Shown: positions 53,119-63,181 of the stretch, in pieces
Layout: each line of letters opens with the position of its first letter
Position numbering within the stretch: position 1 is the stretch's first letter
Assembly (NCBI RefSeq): GCF_004354985.1
Contig: NZ_SMSK01000020.1
Span: 1 to 64,000 of the forward strand
DNA from: Segetibacter sp. 3557_3
GTDB taxonomy: Bacteria; Bacteroidota; Bacteroidia; Chitinophagales; Chitinophagaceae
Length of the DNA stretch: 64,000 nucleotides
Direction: 5' to 3'
Position numbers and translations under genes: made by a program
The notes under the pieces: model-generated
Databases searched by the model: none
The model's input: only the letters and a program-made list of their open reading frames with translations
What the model was told of the DNA's origin: nothing

Positions 53119-55011
53119 CTACTGTTTTTCGAACATGCACAAATAACCTCCGCCTGCTGCAAGAGCCAGGGTTACCACATCTGCACCAGTAGCGCTTCGC
53201 GATTCTTCCACTACCTCATCAGTTTTCCCCATTGCATCTTTTACAACCTGCGCCTTGTATTTGCTATCTCCTAAGAATTGAAGGGGTACCTCCACGTTTT
53301 TAAAATTGAGTCCGTTCATTATGGCCAAAAACCATGTGCTGCCTTTCCGGCGGGCATACACCGCCAACTCCCCGATTGCTGAAGGTGGAAGTACAATTGT
53401 TTCATCCCAGGTTGCGGGGATCGATTTGATTATTTCTACAGTTTTGCGTGGAAGTGCCAATAAGGTGTCAGGGTTTGCGGCATAGGTAAGTACCGGCGCG
53501 CTTAGTATTGCAGCGCTGGCAAGCTGGTGCGCCCAGCTGGTGTTTTGACGGCGCGCCCCCAGGTGAACCACGGTATATTCTGCCGGACCTGCAAGGAACC
53601 GGGTAAAGGGTATCGTGGTTTCATGTGTTGCCCGATCCGCGAGTTTACTTGCTTCCATGCCTTTCACCGCTTCGCGGATCATCTCGTTGGGATAGGTTCT
53701 TGCCTGCCCGGTCGGTTTATTGGCGCCATGGAAATCGACCATCAGCTGATACTTTGCCGTCTCTTTCAAAATATCCATGTATAAGTCCACGACCTCTTTG
53801 GCTTCATGATCAAAGAAATCAAGCTTTACTCCCCTGACCCCCAATTCGGCACACTTGCCAAAAAACGAATCCCGGGAAGCTTTCTTCTGCAAATTCCTGG
53901 AGTGCTTCCAGAACCATATGTCCACGTTTTTGCTACGGGAATATTGAACCAGTTCTTTGATTTCAGCATCCGTCCACCTGCTCCAAAAACCCTCGAGGAT
54001 ATTGTGCTCGAAGCCCAATAGAGCTGCACCATCCGTAAAATGTTTCATCACCTCCAGTGTGCCATCCCCGCCGCCGTTTAGGTACTTCCAAACCGCCCTG
54101 CCTGGTTTGATCCATGATGTATTTATACCCTGCGGAAACAGTGCAGGATCTGGCGGCGGACATAAATTGTGCACCATATCGTTATTTACCAGCTGGTTTA
54201 AGTCAGCACCCACCATTACAACCCGCCATGGTGTGGTAATTGAACCGGCGATCGCGGCAGGCTGCATCAGCCTCTGTGTATCGGCAGCACTATATCGAAG
54301 TTTATATGGGTAGGAGGTTGGTTGTTTATGGGCAAGGGTAATTTCAAGCCCGCTTTTACCATTGGGGCGGAGTGCCATCCCGGGATAGTCTTTCAAGTCT
54401 GCTTCGGTGATTGCAGCATATACTCCTTGTGGCAGCTGGTAAGTTGCGGGTGGAGCCACCCATTCCCCATCTGCTAAGCTACCCGCCTGTTTTTTCGAAT
54501 GAACACTTTCATAGTGCATGTTTAGGTCATGATACCACACCGTACTTGCGCGTGGCAAATTAAAAATGGTTTGTTCATCGGGTACCCTCGCGGATGTTGC
54601 AGCGGCTGGCAGAACCATCTGGTATGCAGCGCCGCCGTTGAAGACGCGCACATCTATGGTGTAGGAAAAATTCTTTTGCGACAGTAATATCTTCGAGCCA
54701 TTGTATTCGTTAACGGCAGTTGAATGCACTCCCCACCAGGGGTAACTTTCTGTCAGGGAGTAATTTTTTGCCCCGGCTATTACTACATTATTGGTTATTG
54801 TATTTTGATCAAGAGTAGCTATTAACGGCGACGTCTCAACAACGTGGATTCCTCTAAAATCTATGTTGAACATTAATTGTTCCCGCTGAAGGAATAACCG
54901 GAAGCGGACTTGTTTGTCGGGGCTAAAAACAGTGGTAGTATCTGCCGCACGGGAGTCGAAAAAAAGTAATAAACATAGGAGTGCGAAACAAACGCACATT
55001 GTTTTTTTCAT
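53119..55011 (-). CDS. GH97 family glycoside hydrolase
   Basis: A 630-residue secreted alpha-glycosidase. Signal peptide at residues 1-22 (ending SRA). N-terminal beta-super-sandwich (about 25-280; FSPDKQVRFRLFLQ, YPWWGVHSTAVNEYNGS), TIM barrel (about 290-540: VEYSRS-like KNVDIWFWKHS, GVKLDFFDHEAKEVV, LMVDFHGANKPTG, YPNEMIREAVKGMEAS), C-terminal beta domain. The Asp in KLDFFD (near 398) is at the place of the nucleophile of the retaining alpha-galactosidase branch of GH97 rather than the inverting SusB type. It lies between the two SusC/SusD pairs. Confidence 0.92.
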   Translation of the reverse strand: MKKTMCVCFALLCLLLFFDSRAADTTTVFSPDKQVRFRLFLQREQLMFNIDFRGIHVVETSPLIATLDQNTITNNVVIAGAKNYSLTESYPWWGVHSTAVNEYNGSKILLSQKNFSYTIDVRVFNGGAAYQMVLPAAATSARVPDEQTIFNLPRASTVWYHDLNMHYESVHSKKQAGSLADGEWVAPPATYQLPQGVYAAITEADLKDYPGMALRPNGKSGLEITLAHKQPTSYPYKLRYSAADTQRLMQPAAIAGSITTPWRVVMVGADLNQLVNNDMVHNLCPPPDPALFPQGINTSWIKPGRAVWKYLNGGGDGTLEVMKHFTDGAALLGFEHNILEGFWSRWTDAEIKELVQYSRSKNVDIWFWKHSRNLQKKASRDSFFGKCAELGVRGVKLDFFDHEAKEVVDLYMDILKETAKYQLMVDFHGANKPTGQARTYPNEMIREAVKGMEASKLADRATHETTIPFTRFLAGPAEYTVVHLGARRQNTSWAHQLASAAILSAPVLTYAANPDTLLALPRKTVEIIKSIPATWDETIVLPPSAIGELAVYARRKGSTWFLAIMNGLNFKNVEVPLQFLGDSKYKAQVVKDAMGKTDEVVEESRSATGADVVTLALAAGGGYLCMFEKQ

Positions 55012-55534
55012 ACGGAGAATCGTTTAAGCAATCAGGACAGCTCAAATAGCTGGATACAGCAACGATGCAATTGAGCGAATTTTCAAGGCAGGTAAACCCT
55101 TGTTATTAGCAAATTATTCAACAATTCTGGCAAGGCAACACTTAGTATACCCTCTTCAGAAATCATGATTGCAGACCAGGCCGGGTTACTGCTCCGGTTT
55201 AATAACAATGGAACCGCCGGTGAGAGAACTTGTCCGTTACACTATTCGGGCATTGATCAAGTTTAGTCAGCAACGTGTACGTATGATTTGCTGAGTGCAA
55301 CTGTAAAGTAAAGTTCCGATCCGGGTATAAACCAGAAACCAGGTAAACTACAAAGGTTCAATTGGTGGATAATGTAAATCAGTCAATGCAGGTGCCTTCA
55401 AATCGTCAGCATTAGTCACAACAAGCCTGACTTCTAAATAAAAAACCGGTGCAAAATGTGACTACAAAAACGGAAGTTAAATGCAAATGGAGCGAACAGC
55501 TTCGCTCCATTTGCAGAAAACACATCATGAATTA
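55012..55534. other. Spacer between SusD pair 2 and GH97
   Basis: 523 bp with no gene. It holds the strong hairpin at 55482-55515 after susD pair 2, and presumably the GH97 promoter. Confidence 0.4.
55482..55515 (-). terminator. Perfect 15-bp hairpin after SusD pair 2
   Basis: TGCAAATGGAGCGAA, a CAGC loop, then its exact complement. It lies 20 bp past the susD stop on the minus strand, followed by only a short T-rich stretch (TTTAAC). It is either a terminator or a messenger-stabilising hairpin. Confidence 0.8.
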
Positions 55535-57241
55535 TTACCAATCCGGATTTTGCGTGTAGGGATCACCGGTGGTTGTTGCGTCTATTTGTGCCTGGGGAAT
55601 AGGGCGTAGCACATGTTTCTGCTGAATGTTCGGCCGGGCTTCGGGGTTGTGAAGTCGAACCCTTTCGAGCAATTTATTTGTTCTTACCAGGTCCCACCAA
55701 CGCATGTTTTCGCCACAAAGCTCGCGGGAACGTTCATCCAACATGAAGTCAATCGAGAGATCGGCAGCGGTAATCCTGTTTACACTGCCGGCACTTGCAG
55801 CCCTGTCGCGAATTACGTTAACAAAAGCGGCCGCATCTGTCGCTTTACCTAACATAAATGCTGCCTCCGCAGCTACCAGGTAAGTTTCGGCAAGCCTGTA
55901 AACGATAACCGGCCGGATAGAAGGTGAATTTAGATCAGCACGTTTGGTATCGAAATACTTCGTCATTGTAGGCGCAAGCGTATTGTCGTATTTACGCGGA
56001 GGTATTAATAAGTAACGAGATGCCGCAATCTGGGCATCGCTCACATCATACCCGGGCATAAAGATGGCTGTATCTCCTAACTTGAATTTTGGCTGCCCTG
56101 GAACGGCTCCAGCAGGTGCGCCCGCAGGTAAAGTTGAGGGCCACACCGGGTAACCCTTCGGATCAGGATTATTAGCATACCAAACCGTTTGAAATGTGTT
56201 ATGATACCGGGTATCTTTTATTTTTTCTCGGAAGGCAGTATCGGTTAACCAACGTGTCGGAATACAGCGGATGTAAGGTCGGCCATAAAATACGTCGCGT
56301 ACCATTCCGGGTCTCCGTTCGTATTGCCCTACCCACATATGGTTGAGCACGTTGTCGGCGCTAAAATTAGAAACACCACTATTGTTCGGACCGTTAAACG
56401 CAATATTAGAAGTATGTTGTACGGTCCATAATACCTCACTGTTCTCTTCATTCCCTTCAGCAAAGACTTTTGAGAAATCGGGTAGCAGTGCCAGCTGCAG
56501 TGATGCTGTTTTATTGATCAGTTCCGTAGCATTGTTGTAGGCATCCTGGTAGTCTCCTGCTTGCCTGGCTGCGCTGCCTGCGCGGGTGAGATAAACTTTT
56601 GCCAGAACATGTTGTGCTGCGGCTGCCGACGCCTTACCCGGCAATACACCACTACTTTTTGGTCCAGCAGGCAACAAGGCAATTGCGTCTTTCAGGTCCT
56701 GTATAATAAAGTTATAAACGTCGGCCTTTGGTGTACGGCTGGCCGACGTGGTAGCAGATGCCTGAAAACTTTTGTTCAAGGTTACGTCGCCAAAAAACTG
56801 AACTAGTATGAAGTAATAATTAGCGCGTAAAAATTTTGCTTCTGCAACCATCCGGTCTTTGGTTGCTTTAGGGAGGTCTACTTTTTCGGCATTGTCAATT
56901 ACAGCATTACAGGTATTAATAAATGTATAGGCATTTCTCCAATTGGCGTTTACAGTGCCGTGAGAAGGTGTATAGGAACTGCTGTAAACATTGATGTCGC
57001 TGTTTCCGTCAACACCGCGCTGGAACTCATCAGTCCCTATTACCGTAATGGTAAGCAGGTCCTGGTTGCCCCAAAACAGGCGGGTGCCTGCATAGGCAGC
57101 GTCAAGTGCCATTTGGAAACCCTGGCTTGTATTTATGCCCGCGGGCACCAGGACCGACCGTGGTTCTTCGATCAACCTTTTATTGCAACTAAGCATTGCC
57201 GTAATCAGGATTACAACCATCAAACTACTTATCCTTTTCAT
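55535..57241 (-). CDS. SusD/RagB family outer membrane lipoprotein (pair 2)
   Basis: A 568-residue glycan-binding surface lipoprotein with lipobox ITAMLSC (Cys near 19). SusD-like repeats (VAEAKFLRANYYFILVQFFG, DAYNNATELINKT) and the RagB/SusD C-terminal region (YRLAETYLVAAEAAFMLGKA, MLDERSRELCGENMRWWDLV) are complete. It begins 22 bp after the SusC stop. It is only distantly alike to the pair-1 SusD. Confidence 0.95.
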   Translation of the reverse strand: MKRISSLMVVILITAMLSCNKRLIEEPRSVLVPAGINTSQGFQMALDAAYAGTRLFWGNQDLLTITVIGTDEFQRGVDGNSDINVYSSSYTPSHGTVNANWRNAYTFINTCNAVIDNAEKVDLPKATKDRMVAEAKFLRANYYFILVQFFGDVTLNKSFQASATTSASRTPKADVYNFIIQDLKDAIALLPAGPKSSGVLPGKASAAAAQHVLAKVYLTRAGSAARQAGDYQDAYNNATELINKTASLQLALLPDFSKVFAEGNEENSEVLWTVQHTSNIAFNGPNNSGVSNFSADNVLNHMWVGQYERRPGMVRDVFYGRPYIRCIPTRWLTDTAFREKIKDTRYHNTFQTVWYANNPDPKGYPVWPSTLPAGAPAGAVPGQPKFKLGDTAIFMPGYDVSDAQIAASRYLLIPPRKYDNTLAPTMTKYFDTKRADLNSPSIRPVIVYRLAETYLVAAEAAFMLGKATDAAAFVNVIRDRAASAGSVNRITAADLSIDFMLDERSRELCGENMRWWDLVRTNKLLERVRLHNPEARPNIQQKHVLRPIPQAQIDATTTGDPYTQNPDW

Positions 57242-57263
57242 ATTACAAACATTGTAAGTTTAA

Positions 57264-60200
57264 TTAAAATGATACGTTTATGCCGAAAAGCATTGACCAC
57301 ACCGGGGGAGTATCAATGCCCACCGTACCTGCGCCTTCAGGGTCGATACCGCCCTGTTTCCGATAGGGTGAAAACAATATAAACGGATCCGAAGCCGTAG
57401 CATAAATCCGCACCGACCTTCCACCCATCCTTTGTACAAGAGTTGGTGGAAGGTTATAGCCGAGGCTTATGCTTCTTATTTTTACAAAGCTGCCATCGAA
57501 GTAACTCAACACTGAACGGTTAAGTGGGTTGGTTGCTGCCGAGTTGGGCTTTGGAAAACTATTCTGGTTATTGAACGGGGTCCAATAGTCGGTTTTTAAA
57601 TTGTTATACGTGCCCTGGTAGGTATTCACAAAATTGCCACCCTCCAGGCTGCTATTTAACGTGCTGCCGATTCGCGCAAATGCTACAACAGTAAAATCAA
57701 ACCCCCGATAGCCAAGCCGGTTGGTCATTCCACCTTCCCACTTTGGCTGGCTCGTACCAACAATTACGCGATCGTAGGTTGCGTCAATCTTTCCATCAGG
57801 CTCACCCTTAGGTCCGCTTACATCGGCTACTCTGATTGTCCCGATCACTGAAGCGCTACCCGTTACGGTTAACCCAAGTCTTCTTGCTTCTGCAGAGTCT
57901 GCCGGTGTGTTCTGCCAGATGCCCATACGTTTATAATCGTAGTAAACGTCTATGGGTTGGCCAATGAACCATCCATTCGAAACATCCCTAGTAACTCCGG
58001 CTGCGAGTTGCGTTATCTTACCACGGTTAATAAAAAAATTCAGATCGGTGCTCCAGCTAAAATCATTTTTTGTTCTGCCCTGGATATTTATTGTGCTGAC
58101 ATGGAATTCAATTCCCTTGTTTTCTGTTTTGCCGATGTTTTTTACAACTGCGTTTGGGATGCCGGAAGTAATTGGGAGGGTTTGTGGCAACAATAGGGAA
58201 TTGGTGTACTGTTTATACAGCTCAACTGAGCCTGATACCCGGTTGTTTAAGAACCCAAAATCGAGACCGACATTAGCAGTGGAGGTATATTCCCAGGTGA
58301 GTTGCTCGTTGGAAGCATTGGAGAGATACGCCCCGGTAACCGTGGTTTGCCCATAATTGTACACCAGAGGCGATAAAGCTCCGAGTGTCTGATAAGGATT
58401 AATGGCGGTATTGCCGGTAGTACCATAACTCGCCCGCAACTTCAGGTTGTTAATGCCGGTTAAACGGTCGAAGAAGGCCTCTTTGCTAATGTTCCAGGCA
58501 GCAGCAGCAGATGGAAATAGATGGTACTTATTACCTGGTGCTAAGCGCGACGATCCGTCGGAGCGCATCGTTAACGTGAGCAGGTATTTATCGTTGTAGG
58601 TGTAGTTCAACCGGCCCATGTACGACAGAATATCCCACTTAGCATACGAGCCGCTTCCCCGTAAATTGGAGGCATAAGTTGGATTGTAATAAGCAAGGTA
58701 ATCAGCCGCTATGTTGGTGTTGTCGAATTGATTAGACTGCGTCTTTGATTCCTGCAAACTAAATAAGCCGGTAAAATTCAATTTATGTTTGGTTAAGAAT
58801 ACCTTATCATAGGTCAACAGATTCTCCAGGGTAAAATTAGTATTGAAGTTGGTGCGGTTTGAAGATGCGGAACCGCCCTGGTTTACCCTGAAGGTTGTCT
58901 TCCCGGCAAAGTAGTTGCCGTAAACATCATTACGGATCTCAACCCCTGTATTAAAACGGTACTTTAATCCTTTTGCCAGGCTAAGGTCCAGGTACAAGGT
59001 GGTAAACGTTCCAAACCTTTTACGATCCTCTACTACTGCACCTGGCAACAGATCCGCGAGTGGATTCCAGACCTGGCTGGCACTACCGGGGATGAAATCA
59101 TTTAGGACGTTACCTGCGCTATCGAACGGCGATACCAAGGGACTTGCCCTTAATGCCTGTGCCATCGGGTTTGCACTTTCCCCTTTTCGTACGGTAAAAG
59201 TATTTAAACTACTTAAGCCCACCTTTACAAACTTTCCCAGCTGCTGATCAATACTGGCTTTAACAGTGAAGCGTTCAAATCCCTGGCCCTGGTAAATACC
59301 GGTCTGGTTGAAATAACCTCCGGAAAGTGCGAACTGTGTACTCTCACTACCACCGGTTATGCCTAACTGGTGGTTCGTCATAATCCCTGTTTTATAAATA
59401 TAACTTTGCCAGTTGGTATTACGCCCGATCCTAAGGCCTTCCACTTCTGCCGGGTCGAAAACCCCACCAGTTAGAAACTGCGGATCATCAAGCCCGGTAT
59501 ATTTACCTGGATTACCGTTGATGTGTGCCCATTTTTTAAGATTGGTGAATTCCTGGGCATTCATTACCGGAAACTCGCGGATAAGCCGTGTTTCGCCCAT
59601 ATAGCCGCTATAAGTTAACACCGGCTTGCCGGTTCGTCCACGCTTGGTGGAAACCAGAATTACCCCATTCGCACCCCGTGAACCGTAAATTGCTGTGGAG
59701 GAAGCATCCTTAAGTACTTCAACACTTGATACATCGTCCTGGTTAAGGTCGTTGATACTTCCATTAAAAGGAATACCATCAACAACAATCAGGGGAGCAT
59801 TAGAGGCACCTAATGATCTCGACCCGCGAATCAGGATGTTCGGCGTAGCACCTGGCTTGCTGTTTGCTCCGCTACGCTGAATGTCTATCCCTGCGCCCTG
59901 CCCCTGCAAGGCCGAAGCAAGATTGGAAGCAGGAACATCTTTAATTGATTGTTCGCTAATAGAGGTGATTGCCCCGGTAATATCGGACTTCCGCCTGGTA
60001 CCATACCCGACAACTACCACCTGGTCAAGTTCATTTTTGTTGGTCATCAATTGAATTGAAAGATTTGAACCAACCGTACTTCCAATCCGGATCTCTTTCG
60101 TGATATAACCTATGTACGACACACGGAGAGTGCTATTTGGTGGCACATCTATCTGAAAATTCCCATCTTGACCTGAATTGGTGCCCTTGCCGGTTTCTTT

Positions 60201-60404
60201 AGACTGTATAGACACTCCGGAAAGTGGCTCACCACTTTGGCTAGTGATATTTCCTTTTACCAGGACTATTTTGCCTTGTGCCCAAGTGGGAAGATGATGG
60301 CATAAAAGAAAAAAACAAAATAAGACACTGCAGATTGCCCGGCTCCAATTGCGGTTCAACAAAGGAGGCAGAAAGTGGTCAGCTGAGGGGTCAAGGTATT
60401 TCAT
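57264..60404 (-). CDS. SusC/RagA family TonB-dependent outer membrane transporter (pair 2)
   Basis: A 1046-residue oligosaccharide importer. Signal sequence after a longer N-terminus (about residues 20-42, ending TWAQ), carboxypeptidase-regulatory-like domain (VKGNITSQSGEPLSGVSIQS), plug (VVVVGYGTRRKSDITG, LNQDDVSSVEVLKDASSTAI, YGSRGANGVILVSTKRG), and a full barrel ending FGINVSF. Complete. It heads the second susCD operon; the upstream 687 bp shows no gene. Confidence 0.96.
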   Translation of the reverse strand: MKYLDPSADHFLPPLLNRNWSRAICSVLFCFFLLCHHLPTWAQGKIVLVKGNITSQSGEPLSGVSIQSKETGKGTNSGQDGNFQIDVPPNSTLRVSYIGYITKEIRIGSTVGSNLSIQLMTNKNELDQVVVVGYGTRRKSDITGAITSISEQSIKDVPASNLASALQGQGAGIDIQRSGANSKPGATPNILIRGSRSLGASNAPLIVVDGIPFNGSINDLNQDDVSSVEVLKDASSTAIYGSRGANGVILVSTKRGRTGKPVLTYSGYMGETRLIREFPVMNAQEFTNLKKWAHINGNPGKYTGLDDPQFLTGGVFDPAEVEGLRIGRNTNWQSYIYKTGIMTNHQLGITGGSESTQFALSGGYFNQTGIYQGQGFERFTVKASIDQQLGKFVKVGLSSLNTFTVRKGESANPMAQALRASPLVSPFDSAGNVLNDFIPGSASQVWNPLADLLPGAVVEDRKRFGTFTTLYLDLSLAKGLKYRFNTGVEIRNDVYGNYFAGKTTFRVNQGGSASSNRTNFNTNFTLENLLTYDKVFLTKHKLNFTGLFSLQESKTQSNQFDNTNIAADYLAYYNPTYASNLRGSGSYAKWDILSYMGRLNYTYNDKYLLTLTMRSDGSSRLAPGNKYHLFPSAAAAWNISKEAFFDRLTGINNLKLRASYGTTGNTAINPYQTLGALSPLVYNYGQTTVTGAYLSNASNEQLTWEYTSTANVGLDFGFLNNRVSGSVELYKQYTNSLLLPQTLPITSGIPNAVVKNIGKTENKGIEFHVSTINIQGRTKNDFSWSTDLNFFINRGKITQLAAGVTRDVSNGWFIGQPIDVYYDYKRMGIWQNTPADSAEARRLGLTVTGSASVIGTIRVADVSGPKGEPDGKIDATYDRVIVGTSQPKWEGGMTNRLGYRGFDFTVVAFARIGSTLNSSLEGGNFVNTYQGTYNNLKTDYWTPFNNQNSFPKPNSAATNPLNRSVLSYFDGSFVKIRSISLGYNLPPTLVQRMGGRSVRIYATASDPFILFSPYRKQGGIDPEGAGTVGIDTPPVWSMLFGINVSF

Positions 60405-61091
60405 ATTGCAAGTTTTAGAGAATAAGATTACTTTTTTGATCTGGTGAAAGGGTCTCTGTCACTCCAGCATTTATGGCTGACTTGCACTATTCTCAGCACG
60501 TCTCGGCAGTGTAGGAATGAAAGTCGCCAGTGCGCAAGAGAGTCTCAAAAACAGCCATCCTGTTTGCCTTATCCGGTTTGTTATCCCGTATGAATGTAAT
60601 TGCGAACTTTTATCCGCGGAACGCATACTGCTGCGCAAAGTCATCAATCCATAAGGGGGTTGGCTATATAAAAAAGCAATTTTGAATGTACCTGTTTTGA
60701 TAAGGCTTGTGCAAACCAGGATAGAGAACTGGTTAAGATTTTTATCGCTCCGGAAAGTTGTTGCCCGCAGGCGATGAGGTATAATTAAACGATTGCAGAG
60801 CCAGGTAAACCGGATCCACGATCCAGGCATTCCAGCTAATACAAGCTGGCGTACGACAACATAGGGGTTCGCAAAGCGAAGAAGGTAGGCGATTAACATA
60901 CAGCGGCAGAAAATTATTCTGACAATCGTTTTCGTGAACCAGCCCTGGCAAAAGCTGTCATGCAAGTGAATAATATTTGCTGACCGGCACCATCGTGCAA
61001 TTTGCAATCTATTCAGCTATTCTAACATCCGCGACGGGTTACCACAATTTTGTTGGAATATTATCCTGCCTGATTGTAAAATAATGTTTCT
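60405..61091. other. Divergent spacer between SusC pair 2 and the beta-helix gene
   Basis: 687 bp. A 178-residue minus-strand frame exists but has no family likeness and a Cys/Arg-rich, unlikely composition, so I leave it out. The promoters of both flanking genes must lie here; no boxes were identified. Confidence 0.4.
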
Positions 61092-62603
61092 ATGCGCATA
61101 ATTGCTCCCGCTCTCTTGCTTGTTGTTCTCACAATGTCCTTTAATGTTTTTAGAAAGGACATTGCTTCAAAACACGTGTCTGTAAGCCCGAATGGCTCAC
61201 TCAAATATCACCCCGACACTAAAGGCAATGTACTTCCCGATTTTAGCCGCGTGGGCTATTTCCATGGCGACAAAACAATCCCCGATGTACCCGTTGTAAA
61301 AACCGTGGAACCGTCAGGCAAGGGCAATGATGAAGAACGCATTGAAAACGCTATTCGCGAGGTTGCGAAGTTGTCACCGGATCAAAATGGCATCAGGGGA
61401 ACGGTCCTACTTAAAAAAGGGATTTATAAAATCGAAGAAAGTATTGAAATAACAACAGGCGGTATCGTATTGCGGGGAGAAGGAAACAACGAAAATGAAA
61501 CAAGGTTAATCTCTACGGCAACCAAAAAGGTGACTCTGATAAACGTAATGGGTTCAGGAACCATAAAAGAGGTTCCGGGCTCAAGAGTTAAAGTAACAGA
61601 CGAATACGTACCGGTTGGTGCAACTTCTTTTCACGTAAGCGCAACAGCCGGGCTTAAGGCAGGCGACAAAGTAATCCTATACCGGCCTGGAACGCAGAAG
61701 TGGATAACCGATCTCCAGATGGACCAAATAGAAGAAAGGGGCGGTACCAAACAATGGAAACCAGCAGAATATGATTTCCAGTTTGAACGCCAGGTGACTA
61801 TGATAAAAGATAATGTTGTGTATATCGACAACCCCGTTGTTATTGCACTGGAAGCTCAGTATGGTGGGGCTGAACTATTCAAATATACTTTTGCGGAACG
61901 CCTGTCAAACGTTGGGATTGAAAACCTCTACCTTGAATCAGCATTCCAAAGCGATACAGCAGAGAATCATGGATGGGATGCCATCAGCTTCGACAAAATA
62001 GAAAACGGGTGGATTACTAATGTCACCTCACGGTATTTTGGTTATTCGTGCGTAAATCTTGGCAATTGGGCAAAAAACATTTCCGTACTCAACAGCAAAT
62101 GCTTTGATGCAAAATCGGTTATTACCGGCAGCCGGCGTTATTCGTTCAACAACGACGGGCAACAAAATTTGTTCATGAAATGCCAGGCTACCGAAGGCAG
62201 GCACGACTACGTTACAGGTGCTAAAGTTTGCGGACCCAATGCCTTTGTAAACTGTACCGCAAAAAATACACATGCCGATATAGGGCCACATCACCGGTGG
62301 GCAATGGGTACCCTTTACGACAACATTGTAACGGATGGTGAAATCAACATTCAGGATCGCGGCAATTACGGAAGCGGACATGGGTGGAGCGGTATCACCC
62401 AGGTATTGTGGAACTGTACCGCAAAAAGGGCAGCGGTACAAAACCCCTGGGTTGGCGGCAAAAATTATTGCATCGGGTTAAAGGGTGGCAAATACCCGGG
62501 ACGGCTGAAAGACCGGCCCGATGGCGAATGGGAAGCACAGGACCAAACCGTTGAGCCAAAGTCGCTGTACCTGGCGCAGTTGAATGCAAGGAAAAAGTCT
62601 TGA
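61092..62603 (+). CDS. Secreted pectin-lyase-fold (parallel beta-helix) protein
   Basis: A 503-residue protein with a signal-like hydrophobic N-terminus (about 3-20). The rest reads as a right-handed parallel beta-helix: an opening with GKGNDEERIENAIREVAKL, GTVLLKKGIYKIEESIEI and GIVLRGEGNNENETRLIS, then successive turns such as NAFVNCTAKNTHADIG, LYDNIVTDGEINIQDRGN and VLWNCTAKRAAVQNP. The fold is shared by pectate lyases, rhamnogalacturonan hydrolases and related enzymes; no catalytic triad is certain. It is beside the GH105 gene, which favours a pectic substrate. Confidence 0.75.
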   Translation: MRIIAPALLLVVLTMSFNVFRKDIASKHVSVSPNGSLKYHPDTKGNVLPDFSRVGYFHGDKTIPDVPVVKTVEPSGKGNDEERIENAIREVAKLSPDQNGIRGTVLLKKGIYKIEESIEITTGGIVLRGEGNNENETRLISTATKKVTLINVMGSGTIKEVPGSRVKVTDEYVPVGATSFHVSATAGLKAGDKVILYRPGTQKWITDLQMDQIEERGGTKQWKPAEYDFQFERQVTMIKDNVVYIDNPVVIALEAQYGGAELFKYTFAERLSNVGIENLYLESAFQSDTAENHGWDAISFDKIENGWITNVTSRYFGYSCVNLGNWAKNISVLNSKCFDAKSVITGSRRYSFNNDGQQNLFMKCQATEGRHDYVTGAKVCGPNAFVNCTAKNTHADIGPHHRWAMGTLYDNIVTDGEINIQDRGNYGSGHGWSGITQVLWNCTAKRAAVQNPWVGGKNYCIGLKGGKYPGRLKDRPDGEWEAQDQTVEPKSLYLAQLNARKKS

Positions 62604-62650
62604 TGCCTGGGGTGATGCACCCATAAACTGGGCAAGCACCGTTGAGTCGG

Positions 62651-62809
62651 CGATGGTTCGTTTAGTGAAGCCATTCGTGTTAATAGATTGCGCAGTAGAA
62701 GTATGCTGTACAAGTGTGCGACGCCCGCGCGGCGAGCCATTCTGACGGGCAACGATGCTGAATAGAACCCCTTCAGTTGGGTCCAAAAGAAGGTTTTAAG
62801 TCTACATTG
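62651..62809 (+). mobile_element. MITE-like repeat, copy 9 (with short GC insert)
   Basis: CTGTACAAGTGTGCGACG, then an insert of about 27 bp (62724-62750; CCCGCGCGGCGAGCC, CATTCTGACGGG), then CAACGATGCTGAATAGAACC and AGTTGGGTCCAAAAGAAGG. The ends CGATGGTTCGTTTAGTGAAG and ACTTAAAA-like inverted CAATGTAG are degenerate, and no 10-bp duplication is left. Confidence 0.65.
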
Positions 62810-62867
62810 ACAGACCCACTTCGTGTGATTTATTTGGGGACAAACAACAGTTTTTCAATTGAGCTTT

Positions 62868-62896
62868 TGTTGTGTCACTCCCTTCTACCGCATCTT
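62868..62896 (-). repeat. MITE-like fragment, copy 10
   Basis: TTGTGTCACTCCCTTCTACC followed by GCATC is the reverse complement of the left core segment of copies 2 and 3 with one mismatch. The 62604-63181 space shows no gene. Confidence 0.55.
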
Positions 62897-63132
62897 TTCA
62901 TGGCAGCTATTGCATTGCGTTAAAATGCCCTTTATCTCCGCTTAGTATGCCAGCAGTACAAGGATTATATAAGATTCGTTTAAATGGACTTGATATGTGA
63001 AGCTGTCTTGTTTGTTGACAGGCGCAACGATGTCGCTTTAGATTAATTGGCAAATACATAAAAATGAAAGAAACATCTCCTCTTTTGGTAAGGTTCACCC
63101 CCGGTAATTTCAGGAATTTCAAGAAACTAAAA

Positions 63133-63158
63133 AGCTCCCCGATTTAAGGAGGAGCTAA
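63133..63158 (-). terminator. Intrinsic terminator of the GH105 gene
   Basis: AGCTCC at the left and GGAGCT at the right form the main stem. On the minus strand TTTTTAG follows. It begins 24 bp after the stop at 63182. Confidence 0.82.
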
Positions 63159-63181
63159 TGGTTCTCAGAAGGATTACTTTT

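Noticed and set aside
57952-58356. A 134-residue plus-strand frame
   Set aside because: It is a shadow of the SusC barrel coding sequence.
60471-61007. A 178-residue open frame on the minus strand
   Set aside because: Composition is rich in Cys, Arg and Ser with no domain likeness. It lies in a divergent promoter region where both neighbours need regulatory space.
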